DNA from: Comamonas sp. lk
GTDB taxonomy: Bacteria; Pseudomonadota; Gammaproteobacteria; Burkholderiales; Burkholderiaceae_C
Length of the DNA: 64,000 nucleotides
Assembly: GCA_945861345.1 (NCBI GenBank)
Contig: CAMATX010000002.1
Coordinates: forward strand, 1-64,000
Direction: 5' to 3'
Within the stretch, counting starts at the first letter, position 1; each line of letters starts with the position of its first letter. Both the position numbers and the translations under genes were made by a program. Positions 17,820 to 27,867 of this stretch are shown here, piece by piece. The notes under the pieces were generated by a model that ran no database searches, was not told the DNA's origin, and was given only the letters and a program-made list of their open reading frames with translations.

Positions 17820-19085
17820 TTAACGCTTGGCGCGGCGTTCGATCAAGGCTTTGGCATCCGCCAGGGCGGTGCGCACGTCTTTGCCTTGGTCGAGCACTTT
17901 GTCCAGCTCGGTATTGATGATTTCATCAGCGATAGGATCGAGCTTGTGCACATCGACGGCGGTGATCTTGCGCGCCGCATCGCGCCACAATAAGCGCGCT
18001 TTCTGTCCGCCCAGGAAGTCAATAGGCTGCTCGAAAAATGCATTGTTATGCACCTCCAGAAGGGCCGGAAACGCGTCCTGCGCTTTGAAAGCGGCCAGTT
18101 GCAGCTCGGGCGTGAGCGTCATCATCTGGATGAACTCGGCGGCCAAGGCTTTGTTTTTGGCGCCTTTGGGGATGCTGTAAAAACTGCCACCCCATGAACC
18201 ATAGGCTTTCTCGGGCAGCTGGGCGGCGCGCCATTGGCCTTTGGTGTCGGGGGCCAGCCAGGTACTCAAGTGGCCGGCCAGCCAAGCGCCGGACATCTGG
18301 GTGGCGATCGTGCCACGCTTGAATCCCTCGGACCATTCGTTGGACCAGGAGGCGATCTTGCCGTCGAGCTTTTGCTCACGTACTTTTTTGGCCAGCTCAA
18401 AGGCACGCACAAAGCGGGGGGTGTCTACCAAGACTTTGCCGTTTTTGTCCAGATACAAGCCCTCACCGGGCTTGATGTCTGCGCGAATCATGATGTCTTT
18501 GATGTCACGCGCGTGGGCCATCAGGTAGGCGCCGGTAGCGGCCTTGATTTTGATCCCAGACGCCACATAGCTGTCCCAAGACTGGGTCAGGTCTGCCTCG
18601 GTCAGGCCGGCTTTTTTGAGCACGTCGGTGCGGTAGAGCAAAGTTCCCGGCCCAATGTCCGTGGGCATGGCAACCAGTTTGCCGGCACTGGTGGTCCCCT
18701 GGCGGTAGGCAAAAGACACGATGCGCGCCTGCTGCGATTGCAGGTTGTAGGGCGCGGCGCCCAAGTCTTCCAGGCCGCCGCCCTCGGCAAATCGGCCCAC
18801 GTAGCCGTATTCAAGCACCATGACGTCGGGCAAACTGGAGGCCGTGGACAGCGCGGTAGTCATGGCCGTATGGTGGTCGGCAAAGGCCCTGCTGGTTATT
18901 TTGACTTCCACCTCGGGATGCTTTTTCTTGAAGGCGGGGATGGCGGCCTTGGCGATTTCGTCCACTGCTGGGTAAGCGGAAATGGCCAAGACGGTTTGCG
19001 CCTGCGCCCAGGAAGCGGTGCCCGCCAAACTCACCAAGCTCAGCAAGGCTGCTTGAAGCAGTGCGTGCGATTGCAAATTAGCCAT
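17820..19085 (-). CDS. ABC sugar transporter extracellular substrate-binding protein
   Basis: Signal peptide MANLQSHALLQAALLSLVSLAGTASWAQA; family-1 solute-binding fold pattern; precedes permeases. Confidence 0.9.
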   Translation of the reverse strand: MANLQSHALLQAALLSLVSLAGTASWAQAQTVLAISAYPAVDEIAKAAIPAFKKKHPEVEVKITSRAFADHHTAMTTALSTASSLPDVMVLEYGYVGRFAEGGGLEDLGAAPYNLQSQQARIVSFAYRQGTTSAGKLVAMPTDIGPGTLLYRTDVLKKAGLTEADLTQSWDSYVASGIKIKAATGAYLMAHARDIKDIMIRADIKPGEGLYLDKNGKVLVDTPRFVRAFELAKKVREQKLDGKIASWSNEWSEGFKRGTIATQMSGAWLAGHLSTWLAPDTKGQWRAAQLPEKAYGSWGGSFYSIPKGAKNKALAAEFIQMMTLTPELQLAAFKAQDAFPALLEVHNNAFFEQPIDFLGGQKARLLWRDAARKITAVDVHKLDPIADEIINTELDKVLDQGKDVRTALADAKALIERRAKR

Positions 19086-19138
19086 AACTGTCCTCATTGA
19101 TGAAGCCGCGCTGCACAAGAAGCCTTGGAGGCATGGTT

Positions 19139-19152
19139 TGAAAGCGCTTTCA
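19139..19152. promoter_or_regulatory. LacI-family operator TGAAAGCGCTTTCA upstream of the first ABC operon
   Basis: Perfect 14-bp palindrome. Confidence 0.75.
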
Positions 19153-19183
19153 TTGATTGTACGAAGTGAAGCAAGTGCGCTGG

Positions 19184-19200
19184 CTAAGGGGAATCCCTAG
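19184..19200. promoter_or_regulatory. Palindrome CTAAGGGGAATCCCTAG (putative activator site)
   Basis: Resembles the palindrome at 10295-10311; lies upstream of the LacI site. Confidence 0.45.
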
Positions 19201-19305
19201 TATGTTTTCCAGCAAACGTATCTGCGTTTGTAATGCCTGAAGCACCCGGCCCAGGACCTGCGCTCTCCTGGTGTCGGAAACCAAAACTTGATTCGGTTAT
19301 TTTAC

Positions 19306-19319
19306 TGGAATCGATTCCA
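19306..19319. promoter_or_regulatory. Second-class LacI operator TGGAATCGATTCCA
   Basis: Perfect 14-bp palindrome between lacI-1 and the ABC operon; related to sites at 25005-25038 and 25227. Confidence 0.65.
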
Positions 19320-19366
19320 TTTAGTGGTGTTTTGGGTTTTGGCGGGGCGCTCCCGTCATTGGCCGC

Positions 19367-20413
19367 TCAGGCGCGCAGGGTTAGACTTTGCGCGGCTTCC
19401 TCGCTCACGGGCGCATTTGCCACCGAAGCACGCCAGGTCACGCTAATGGGGAACTCCCGCAGTACCTCGTGGTGTGCGCCATAACATTGGTTGAGAAGCC
19501 ATCGCACGGCTGACCGAGTAACAGCGGGCCACGGAATATGCACGGACGTGAGTTGCGGCGCCGAATACTTGGCGCTGTGGGTATCGTCATAGCCCAATAC
19601 GGAAATCGCCCCGGGTACGGAAATGCCCACGCTTTGCAGATAGGCCAGGGCGCCTACTGCGGTTTCATCGTTGGCGCAAAAAAGTGCTGTGAATTCATGT
19701 CCTGAAGCGACCAGGGACCGTGCGCAATCCCAGCCGCCTTCTGGTGAAAAGTCACTCTCCCGGGTGGCCACTTGGCGCGGATCCACGCCATGCAGCGCCA
19801 GTTCTTGCATGAAGGCGTCGACACGGGCGACGTTGTCAGGCGATGTCGCTGGGCCAGTGATAACGGCATATTTTCGGTGTCCGAACTTCAACAAGGACTG
19901 GGCCGCCAGGGCGCCTCCAAGCCGGTGATCGGGGGTAAAGCATTGCTCCTCCAGGCCGGCAAAATCAAAGTTGAGGACCGCCAGTTTGCTGCGCGTCTCC
20001 CCCAAGGCAGCGATGTCCTCGTCGCGCAGAGCGTCCGTCATGATCAATAGCCCGTCGCAGTCGCGCTCAATCAGAAAACCAATGCCTTCCATAGCCTGTC
20101 GGCGCGCATCGCCATCGCCACAGCCAAAGGCAACCACCATATGCAAGCCCGAGGCGCGCAGTTGTGCATCAATGGCGCTCAAAATCGGGGTGTAAAAAGT
20201 GCCTTCGAGCAAAGGTATGTAGACGCCAATCATTTGCGATACACCCGACAAGAGCGAGCGCGCAACATGCGAGGGTCTAAAGTTCAAGGTTTCAATGGCC
20301 TGCCTGACGCGCTCTGCCGTCGCGGGGGCGACGGAGCCCTTGCCACTGACCACACGCGATGCAGTTCCTACGCCAACGCCGGCCAAACTCGCTACGTCTT
20401 TGATCGTGGCCAT
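19367..20413 (-). CDS. LacI-family transcriptional regulator (regulator 1)
   Basis: MATIKDVASLAGVGVGTASRVVSGKGSVAPATAERVRQAIETLNFRPSHVARSL LacI HTH plus periplasmic-binding-like effector domain. Confidence 0.95.
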   Translation of the reverse strand: MATIKDVASLAGVGVGTASRVVSGKGSVAPATAERVRQAIETLNFRPSHVARSLLSGVSQMIGVYIPLLEGTFYTPILSAIDAQLRASGLHMVVAFGCGDGDARRQAMEGIGFLIERDCDGLLIMTDALRDEDIAALGETRSKLAVLNFDFAGLEEQCFTPDHRLGGALAAQSLLKFGHRKYAVITGPATSPDNVARVDAFMQELALHGVDPRQVATRESDFSPEGGWDCARSLVASGHEFTALFCANDETAVGALAYLQSVGISVPGAISVLGYDDTHSAKYSAPQLTSVHIPWPAVTRSAVRWLLNQCYGAHHEVLREFPISVTWRASVANAPVSEEAAQSLTLRA

Positions 20414-20511
20414 GTCATATCTTTACGGTGGAAATTCTCGAACCAATTGCGCACGAGCGCGCGGGGTACGCGCCTTCAATAATATGCTCAGTAGATATTA
20501 ACAAAGAATCG

Positions 20512-22020
20512 CTAGGATGAGGCCGCGCAATGTTGCGCAATATAGTGTTCATGGGTTGGCATAACGTCAACGCATTTTTGAACCACTGACTCAATATCGT
20601 CCAGGTATGTTTTGATTTCTGCCAGGGGACGCAAGTCGACCAAGGGGTTATACCCTCGGGCATGTATACCCTGTCCATGCATAACCTGCACCCAACTGAC
20701 ATCACCAAATAACTCATTATTGTCTCTAAATATTCGCCCATTGCTGGCAAAAAGATCTATCTTGTGCTGCAAGGTGGCTGGTATTTCCATGGTACGGCAG
20801 TGGTTCCAAAATTCAGAGTCTGTGCGCTGCGTGGCCTTGTAATGCAAGATGATGAAATCGCGAATGCGCTCATATTCAATTTGTGTTTGCGTGTTGTACT
20901 CTTCAATATTGGCCTGCGCAAAATCCATCGCAGGAAACATGCGAATGATGCGCATAATGGCCGTCTGCACCAAGTGGATATTGGTTGACTCGATGGGTTC
21001 AAAAAATCCGCTTGCGAGCCCTACAGCAACACAGTTTTTATACCAAGTCTCTTTGCGCCTGCCCGGGGTAAAGGGTATATGCCGCGGTTCAGCCAGTTGC
21101 TTTGCATCTAGGTTGTTGAGTAACAGGGTGGTTGCCTCATCCTGACCCATAAAGCGGCTGGAATAGACATGGCCATTACCGATGCGATGCTGCAAAGGTA
21201 TACGCCATTGCCAGCCTGCGCTATGGGCTGTGGCCCGGGTATAGGGCACCAGCGGCGTGACCGATTCGCAAGGCACGGCTACCGCGCGGTCGCACGGCAG
21301 CCAGTGCGACCAGTCTTCGTAGTCTCGGCCCAGGGCCTGCCCAATCAACAGCGCGCGCATACCCGAGCAATCAACAAAGAAATCTCCGCTGACTGACTGA
21401 CCGTTGGCCATTGCGACCGATTCGACGAATCCGTCTTGTTCTCGCAGTGCGGTCTGCACTATTCGGCCTTCAAGGCGGATCACACCTCTTTCTTGGGCGT
21501 ACCGGCGTAAATATTGCGCATAGAGACCGGCGTCAAAGTGGAACGCATTATTGATATCCCCCAGAGGCGAGCCTTCCATTTCTGGCTTGCTGCTCAGAAA
21601 TTTTGATTTCCGAGGCGCAAAAGTATTGATAGAGTAATTTTCGAGACCACTAGCCTGGCCTGCTTGGTGCATTTTGAGCCAATACTGGTAGCAGGGTAAG
21701 GGTCCGAGATCGCGTCCGATCTTGCCAAACCCATGAATATAGGAATCACCCCGTTGACCCCAGTTCACAAACTCGATGCCGAGTTTGTAAGTGCCTTGCG
21801 TCGCGCGCAAAAATTCATTTTCATCAATGCCCAATGCCGCATTGAAATCTTTAATGAGGGGAATGGTCGCTTCGCCTACACCTATGGTTGCGATTTCATC
21901 AGACTCAATCAGGCAAATACTGTAATTTCGCCCCAACAAACTGGCAAATGCTGCCGCAGTCATCCAGCCAGCGGTTCCCCCACCCACAATGACAATGCTT
22001 TGAATTCTTTTTTCGTTCAT
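20512..22020 (-). CDS. Flavin-dependent tryptophan-halogenase-family protein
   Basis: Likely start MNEKRIQSIVIVGGGTAGWMTAAAFA; GEATIP, TYKLGIEFVNW (conserved Lys), GWQWRIPLQHR, FFEPIESTNIHLVQ; PF04820-type motifs. Confidence 0.9.
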   Translation of the reverse strand: MNEKRIQSIVIVGGGTAGWMTAAAFASLLGRNYSICLIESDEIATIGVGEATIPLIKDFNAALGIDENEFLRATQGTYKLGIEFVNWGQRGDSYIHGFGKIGRDLGPLPCYQYWLKMHQAGQASGLENYSINTFAPRKSKFLSSKPEMEGSPLGDINNAFHFDAGLYAQYLRRYAQERGVIRLEGRIVQTALREQDGFVESVAMANGQSVSGDFFVDCSGMRALLIGQALGRDYEDWSHWLPCDRAVAVPCESVTPLVPYTRATAHSAGWQWRIPLQHRIGNGHVYSSRFMGQDEATTLLLNNLDAKQLAEPRHIPFTPGRRKETWYKNCVAVGLASGFFEPIESTNIHLVQTAIMRIIRMFPAMDFAQANIEEYNTQTQIEYERIRDFIILHYKATQRTDSEFWNHCRTMEIPATLQHKIDLFASNGRIFRDNNELFGDVSWVQVMHGQGIHARGYNPLVDLRPLAEIKTYLDDIESVVQKCVDVMPTHEHYIAQHCAASS

Positions 22021-22121
22021 GGCGTGTTCCCTTCGGTGGTATGAGAGTCCAATTCCTATTGCCGTTAATGGAAAAAAGCCCCGCTGAACCGTGCCAGCAG
22101 GGCCCTCGATGGTGATGCCGC

Positions 22122-24938
22122 TTAGAACTTGTAGCTTGCGCCCAACAGCACCGAGCGTCCAAACGTTTCGGTTTTCCACGGCAGCAGTCCGGCAGAGCTA
22201 CCGCCGACCTCGGGTCCTCGGGTCTGCACGGCCGGGGCATCCGTCAGGTTATTCACTTGTAAAAGTAGGGACAAACCTTTGTAAGCACCGCCATTAAAGG
22301 CATAGCCAATTTGCAGGTCTACCTGAGTTTCCGCATCAATCTGTGTGTTGAAGTCTGTTCCGAGAAGAACGCTGCGCGTTGACGCGGTAAACGGCGAGCG
22401 ATAGCGCTGGCTGATGCGCGAAGTGAATCCCTGGTCTTCGTAGTAGAAGGTCAGGTTATTGACGATACCTGAAAATCCATCGAGGTAAATTGCGTTTCCG
22501 TTCTTGTCGTTAGGCAGGCTATTGCGCGTTGCCGACTCGCTTACGATGACGCCGAAACCTTTGAGCGCCGGGCTCAGCAGCGCACCTTCCAAGGATGCGC
22601 TCAACTCCAGACCCCACACCTGACCACCCTGCCCGTTGGCCTGCGTGGTCACCGTGCCCAGATTCGGGTTGCAGCCGGTATTGCCGGGTCCGCATCCTGG
22701 CGTCAGATTCGAATAGTTCTTGAACATCGAGAAATCGCGCACCGTGTCTTGGCTGTAAATAAAGCTGTCGAGCTTTTTATAAAACGCCGCACCGGCCACA
22801 TAACTGCTCTTGCCAAAGTATTTTTCCAGCGAAAAATCCAGAGATTGGGCGCGCCAGGGCTGAAGGTCTGGCTTGCCGCCAGCGCCAGCAGACCATTGAC
22901 CAATAGCGCTACCAGGCGCCACAGCCTTGAGCTTGGGCTGATCCGCGCCGGCACGCATGTCATCCATACGGGGTCGGGCCATGGATTTTGCCAAGCCAAA
23001 GCGCGCTAGCAGTTCGGGGTTCAGGTTGAACACCAAATTAAGGCTTGGCAAGACGTCGTCGTACTGCGCACTGCCGCTGACAGCAACAAGCGATCCCGAG
23101 CCAGGCGCACCCGGCGTGGCGCCGTCATTCCACTGCATGCCGGTAGAACTTTGCTGGGTGTGCACCGTCTGCACGCCCACATTACCGCGCACGGGAACTG
23201 CGCCCCACGAGGTATCGACATTTAACTTGGCAAATGCGGTGGTGACCTTTTCATGTACGCCAAAGGTGTTGGACAGTGCAGCCCATGGATCTTTGGCTGT
23301 AGCGGCGTATAGATTCATCATGCTAGGAATGTCCCAAGACACGGTGTTTATGTTGACGCCGCCGACATTGATGCTGACGGGTCCACGCAAAGCGCCAGCG
23401 GGTATAGCCACATTGCTGCTCGCCAGTGACAAGCTGTAAGCATTGGACTGGACATCTTTGTCACGCTGGGCATAGTTCAGGCCCGCTTCCAAGCCGCTAA
23501 AGATCCCGCCTTCCAATTCCCGCTTGGCTGAGAGCCGAAGTGTCTTGATGTCATCTTGGTACGACGGTGTGCGCATTTCCGACCAGTTGGGGTCGTTGGT
23601 CAATTGCACGTTGCTGGCGCTGGTCAGATTCTCAGTGGTTGTCCAGGCCTGATTGCCTGAGCTCCCCAGCCCCGAGAAGCTCATGGTTCCGCCAGCCTGG
23701 CCTTTGGCGAGGGATTGGATATAGGTTTCGGTGCGGTTGGCATGGGACAGGCCCAAGTCCGTAAGGGCAGTCCATTTGTCGCCCAGTTTGATCTCATTTT
23801 TCCAGCCCAGAGAGCTGATGTCATCACTGCGATGCCAATTCTTTTCATACACCAGGTTGCGCCCGCCCGCGACAGTGCCGCTGTCGACGACCGTATTGCC
23901 CTTGACGTTGCTGGTACCCACATTGCTGAACTGTGCGCCGCCACTCCACAGACCGATATCTCCGGCCCAAAAGTTGGATACCCGGTCCTGATTGAACTTG
24001 GAGTAGTACAGGTCCACCACGCTGTGGACATCTTTGTTTGGTTTGAGCTCTAGCACCGCCATAAGGCCGTCACGTACTTGCTTGCTCGATGTCACGCTCG
24101 CTTCCGTACCTTGTGCAAACAGCGCATTGACCCCGCCCTGGCCCGTCCCAGGCACACCCTTGGCGCCGGCCCACCATGCGCCGACGTAGTCGCCATATTT
24201 CCACGATTCGTATTTTTTAGACTGGCCGGGGGAGTCCAGGTGGGCAAAACCCAGTGCCAGGCCGACGGTATTGTCTGCAAACTGGTTGATATAGGACGCG
24301 CTGATGCGGTTACCCATGTTGGCGCCACCTTGCGGCGAGACTTGCCCCAGCGAGTTTTGTTCGCCACGCAGGCTGACCGACACCTGGCGGCCGCGCGTAT
24401 CGAGCGGCATCACCGGACGAATGTCTACGGTGCCGGACAAGCCTTGGCCTACCAAGGCAGCGTCGGGGGTCTTGTAGACCAGTACCTGGTTGATAAGCTC
24501 TGATGGAAATTGATCGTACTCGGCTGCCCGACCGTCACCCGAACTGACCACCTCGCGGCCATTGAGGACGGCACCGGCATAGTCGGGCCCCAGTCCACGG
24601 ATAGAAATCGCCGATGCCCGACCATCAACACGCTGGGCCGCCAAGCCGGGCAGGCGGGCGATCGAGTCCGCGATACTCGCGTCGGGCAGTTTGCCGATAT
24701 CTTCAGCAGATATGGCCTCCACAATCGAGTCGGCGTTACGCTTGAGCGCAATGGCGCTTTCGATACCGGCGCGAATGCCGGTAACTGTCACTGCGCCAAG
24801 ACTGATCGGGCTTTGCTGCGCGTAGGCCGCGCCGGCAGTCAACACTGCCATCGCGCATGCCAGCGCGACCGGCTTGGCTTTGAACGCGGCCGTGCTTTTG
24901 CTCAAATTGCGCGCGCTCGGGGTGCTTAATCGGGTCAT
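22122..24938 (-). CDS. TonB-dependent receptor (Caulobacter-type, carbohydrate uptake likely)
   Basis: Signal peptide, TonB-box-like ISLGAVTVTG, plug SAEDIGKLPDASIADSIARLPGLAAQRVDGRASAISIRGLGPDYAGAVLNGREV, C-terminal YKF. Confidence 0.93.
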   Translation of the reverse strand: MTRLSTPSARNLSKSTAAFKAKPVALACAMAVLTAGAAYAQQSPISLGAVTVTGIRAGIESAIALKRNADSIVEAISAEDIGKLPDASIADSIARLPGLAAQRVDGRASAISIRGLGPDYAGAVLNGREVVSSGDGRAAEYDQFPSELINQVLVYKTPDAALVGQGLSGTVDIRPVMPLDTRGRQVSVSLRGEQNSLGQVSPQGGANMGNRISASYINQFADNTVGLALGFAHLDSPGQSKKYESWKYGDYVGAWWAGAKGVPGTGQGGVNALFAQGTEASVTSSKQVRDGLMAVLELKPNKDVHSVVDLYYSKFNQDRVSNFWAGDIGLWSGGAQFSNVGTSNVKGNTVVDSGTVAGGRNLVYEKNWHRSDDISSLGWKNEIKLGDKWTALTDLGLSHANRTETYIQSLAKGQAGGTMSFSGLGSSGNQAWTTTENLTSASNVQLTNDPNWSEMRTPSYQDDIKTLRLSAKRELEGGIFSGLEAGLNYAQRDKDVQSNAYSLSLASSNVAIPAGALRGPVSINVGGVNINTVSWDIPSMMNLYAATAKDPWAALSNTFGVHEKVTTAFAKLNVDTSWGAVPVRGNVGVQTVHTQQSSTGMQWNDGATPGAPGSGSLVAVSGSAQYDDVLPSLNLVFNLNPELLARFGLAKSMARPRMDDMRAGADQPKLKAVAPGSAIGQWSAGAGGKPDLQPWRAQSLDFSLEKYFGKSSYVAGAAFYKKLDSFIYSQDTVRDFSMFKNYSNLTPGCGPGNTGCNPNLGTVTTQANGQGGQVWGLELSASLEGALLSPALKGFGVIVSESATRNSLPNDKNGNAIYLDGFSGIVNNLTFYYEDQGFTSRISQRYRSPFTASTRSVLLGTDFNTQIDAETQVDLQIGYAFNGGAYKGLSLLLQVNNLTDAPAVQTRGPEVGGSSAGLLPWKTETFGRSVLLGASYKF

Positions 24939-25004
24939 TGCCGTACTCCTTGGTCTGGAAAAATCGAACATTGGTTGCAAAAAAACGTACCTATCACGTG
25001 AAAA

Positions 25005-25038
25005 GGGAAACGATTCCAAATTAATGGGAACGATTCCA
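25005..25038. promoter_or_regulatory. Two tandem second-class LacI operators upstream of the TonB receptor
   Basis: GGGAAACGATTCCA (25005-25018) and TGGGAACGATTCCA (25025-25038). Confidence 0.65.
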
Positions 25039-25226
25039 ATCAATCCAATGTAACTGGCTATTTTCTAATTGTTATTAGGGAATTCCCGCATTTTTCAAGG
25101 ATTTTTGTTCTCTTTATGCACTAATTTGGGGTTTAAAGCCACTAATTTCTGTTTTTCCCGGATTGGAACCACCCTGTCAAACAAAGGGTTGTTACCGATT
25201 GTGGGATTGCGCTTGAGGCTTACAAT

Positions 25227-25240
25227 TGGAATGCTTTCCA
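25227..25240. promoter_or_regulatory. Second-class LacI-like operator TGGAATGCTTTCCA upstream of the GH1-2 operon
   Basis: Near-palindrome 24 bp before the GH1 start. Confidence 0.5.
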
Positions 25241-25264
25241 TTATCGCGAAACCCCATTTTGAAC

Positions 25265-26641
25265 ATGACAACTCATCCGGCCAGCATTTTTCCCCCCGTG
25301 CGACGGATGGATTTCCCACCCGACTTTCGGTGGGGCAGTTCGACCTCGTCCTACCAAATCGAGGGAGGCGCGCAAGAGGGTGGGCGTGGTGAATCAATTT
25401 GGGATCACTTTTGCGCCGAGCCGGGCCGTATCCGTGACGGAACAAGCGGCGCCGTCGCCTGCGACCATTACCACCGCTGGCCGCAAGACCTCGATCTGGC
25501 GCGCGACCTGGGCACGAATGCCTACCGTTTTTCCATCGCCTGGCCCCGCATTTTTGCCCAGGGTGGTACTGGGGCGCCGCTGCGCAACGGCCTGGACTTT
25601 TATAGCCGCTTGGTCGACGGCATGCTCGAGCGCGGCTTGGAGCCCTGGGCCACGCTCTACCACTGGGACTTACCCCAGGCCTTGCAGGCGCACGGCGGAT
25701 GGGCGCAGCGCGCCACCATGGATGCATTTACGCATTACACCGACGCCGTCACACGCCATTTGGGCGACCGTATCAAACACTGGATTACGCATAACGAGCC
25801 CTGGTGCACCGCCTTTCACGGCAACTATGAAGGAGTACACGCGCCTGGCCTGAAAGACTTCAAAACCGCATTGCAGGTATGTCACCATGTTCTGGTCTCG
25901 CATGGCATGGCGACCGCGGCGATCCGGGCCAATGTGCCGCAGGCCCGCGTCGGTGCGGCATTGAGTCTGCATCCCCTCAAATCCGCCAGCAACAGCGCCC
26001 AGGATTTGGCCGCCACCCGCCGCCACGACGGTTTGCGCAACCGCTGGTTTTTGGACCCCTTGCATGGCCGAGGCTACCCCCAAGACGTGTGGGACTTGCT
26101 AGGCGCCCAGGCGCCCACGGTGGCAGCGGACGATATGGCGCTGATGGCCACGCCCACCGACTTTTTGGGCGTGAACTATTACTTTCCCGAAATCGTCGCC
26201 GATGCACCGGGACAGGGCCCGATGCAAACCCGCGTCGTAGACTGCGACCAAGTCGAGCGCACAGGCTTTGGCTGGGAGGTATCGCCCCAAGGCATGGTGG
26301 ACCTGTTGCAGCGTGTCCATGCGGATTACCAGCCCCGGGCCATCTACCTGACCGAAAACGGATCTTCCTATGATGACGTGCGCACGCCCGATGGCCGCAT
26401 CGAGGACCACCAACGCATGCATTATTTGCAACGTCACCTGCGCGCGGTACACCAGGCCTTGCAGGTGGGAGTGCCCATCCAGGGCTATTTCGCGTGGAGT
26501 TTGCTGGACAACTTTGAATGGGCAGAGGGCTATTTACGGCGCTTTGGTCTGGTTTATGTGGATTTCGCTACCCAGCAACGCCAGCTAAAAATGAGTGGCC
26601 AGTGGTACCAGAGCTTTTTGAAAGAGGAGACGCCATGCTGA
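25265..26641 (+). CDS. GH1 family beta-glucosidase (second copy)
   Basis: FPPDFRWGSSTSSYQIEGG, THNEPWCTAF, IYLTENGSSYDD. Confidence 0.95.
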   Translation: MTTHPASIFPPVRRMDFPPDFRWGSSTSSYQIEGGAQEGGRGESIWDHFCAEPGRIRDGTSGAVACDHYHRWPQDLDLARDLGTNAYRFSIAWPRIFAQGGTGAPLRNGLDFYSRLVDGMLERGLEPWATLYHWDLPQALQAHGGWAQRATMDAFTHYTDAVTRHLGDRIKHWITHNEPWCTAFHGNYEGVHAPGLKDFKTALQVCHHVLVSHGMATAAIRANVPQARVGAALSLHPLKSASNSAQDLAATRRHDGLRNRWFLDPLHGRGYPQDVWDLLGAQAPTVAADDMALMATPTDFLGVNYYFPEIVADAPGQGPMQTRVVDCDQVERTGFGWEVSPQGMVDLLQRVHADYQPRAIYLTENGSSYDDVRTPDGRIEDHQRMHYLQRHLRAVHQALQVGVPIQGYFAWSLLDNFEWAEGYLRRFGLVYVDFATQQRQLKMSGQWYQSFLKEETPC

Positions 26642-27858
26642 AGTTCGCACGCCTTGCCGCCTTGACCTTCGCCCTGGGCAGCGCCCATGCCGCCGGCCCC
26701 AAAGCCGAAGTGATCCACTGGTGGACCTCGGGCGGCGAATCGGCCGCCGTGAAGACCTTGGCCGATGCCTATATAGGCGCTGGAGGCGTATGGGTCGATA
26801 CCGCTATCGCATTAGGTGAGCAAGCCCGCGCAGTAGCGGTCAACCGCATTTTGGGCGGCAACCCGCCCACGGCGGCGCAGTTCAATACCTCCAAACAGTT
26901 TCTCGACCTGGTTGAGCAGGGCATGCTCAACCCCATCGACAACGTGGCGCAGCAGCAGGGCTGGGACAAATTACTGCCCGAGACAGTGCTTAGCGTGGTG
27001 CGCGTCAAAGGCCATTACTACGCAGCACCCGTCAACATCCATATGCCCACCTGGATTTGGTACTCCAAGGCCGCCTTTAAACAAGCGGGTATCGCTACAG
27101 AGCCCAAGTCCGTCGACGAACTATTTGCCGCGCTGGACAAGTTACGCGCTGCTGGACTGGTTCCGCTCGCCCACGGTGGGCAGCCCTGGCAAGAAAACAT
27201 TGTTTTCACAGCCGTACTGGCCAACGTGGGCGGCACCGAGCTGTACCTGAAAGTATTTCGCGACAAAGATCGCCAAACCATTGAAGGGGAGGCTTTCAAA
27301 AAGGTCTTGCTCAGCTTTAAACGCCTGCAGTCCTATACGGACAAAGGTGCGCCCGGACGCAATTGGAATGACGCCACCTCCATGTTGATTACGGGCAAAG
27401 CAGGCGTTCAAATCATGGGCGATTGGGCCAAAGGCGAATTTGCCCAAGCGCGTCAAAGCCCGGGGAAGGACTATGGATGTATCGCCGGCTTTGGCGCCAA
27501 GTCGCCCTACATCATCCAGGGCGACGTTTTCGTTTTTCCCAAGACCAACGACCCACAAGCCATCAAAGCGCAACAGTTATTGGCCAGCGTCATGCTCACA
27601 CCGGCCACGCAAGTGGCCTTTAGCAATAAGAAAGGCTCGATCCCGGTGCGCACCGATGTGGACAGCGCCAGCATGGACCTGTGCGCCCAACAAGGACTGG
27701 CCATCATGAAAGATAAATCACGCCAATTAGGCAACGGTGAAATCTATATGAGTCCGGACCAAAACGGTGCCCTGACAGACATCTTGACCGCTTATTGGAA
27801 TAAGAACCTTCCGGTGGAGAAGGTCCAAAAAGACATTGCCGCTGCACTCAAAAACTGA
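26635..27858 (+). CDS. ABC sugar transporter substrate-binding protein (second system)
   Basis: MLKFARLAALTFALGSAHAAGPKAEVIHWWTSGGESAAVKTLADAY; start overlaps the GH1 stop. Confidence 0.93.
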   Translation: MLKFARLAALTFALGSAHAAGPKAEVIHWWTSGGESAAVKTLADAYIGAGGVWVDTAIALGEQARAVAVNRILGGNPPTAAQFNTSKQFLDLVEQGMLNPIDNVAQQQGWDKLLPETVLSVVRVKGHYYAAPVNIHMPTWIWYSKAAFKQAGIATEPKSVDELFAALDKLRAAGLVPLAHGGQPWQENIVFTAVLANVGGTELYLKVFRDKDRQTIEGEAFKKVLLSFKRLQSYTDKGAPGRNWNDATSMLITGKAGVQIMGDWAKGEFAQARQSPGKDYGCIAGFGAKSPYIIQGDVFVFPKTNDPQAIKAQQLLASVMLTPATQVAFSNKKGSIPVRTDVDSASMDLCAQQGLAIMKDKSRQLGNGEIYMSPDQNGALTDILTAYWNKNLPVEKVQKDIAAALKN

Positions 27859-27867
27859 CATCTGCCC

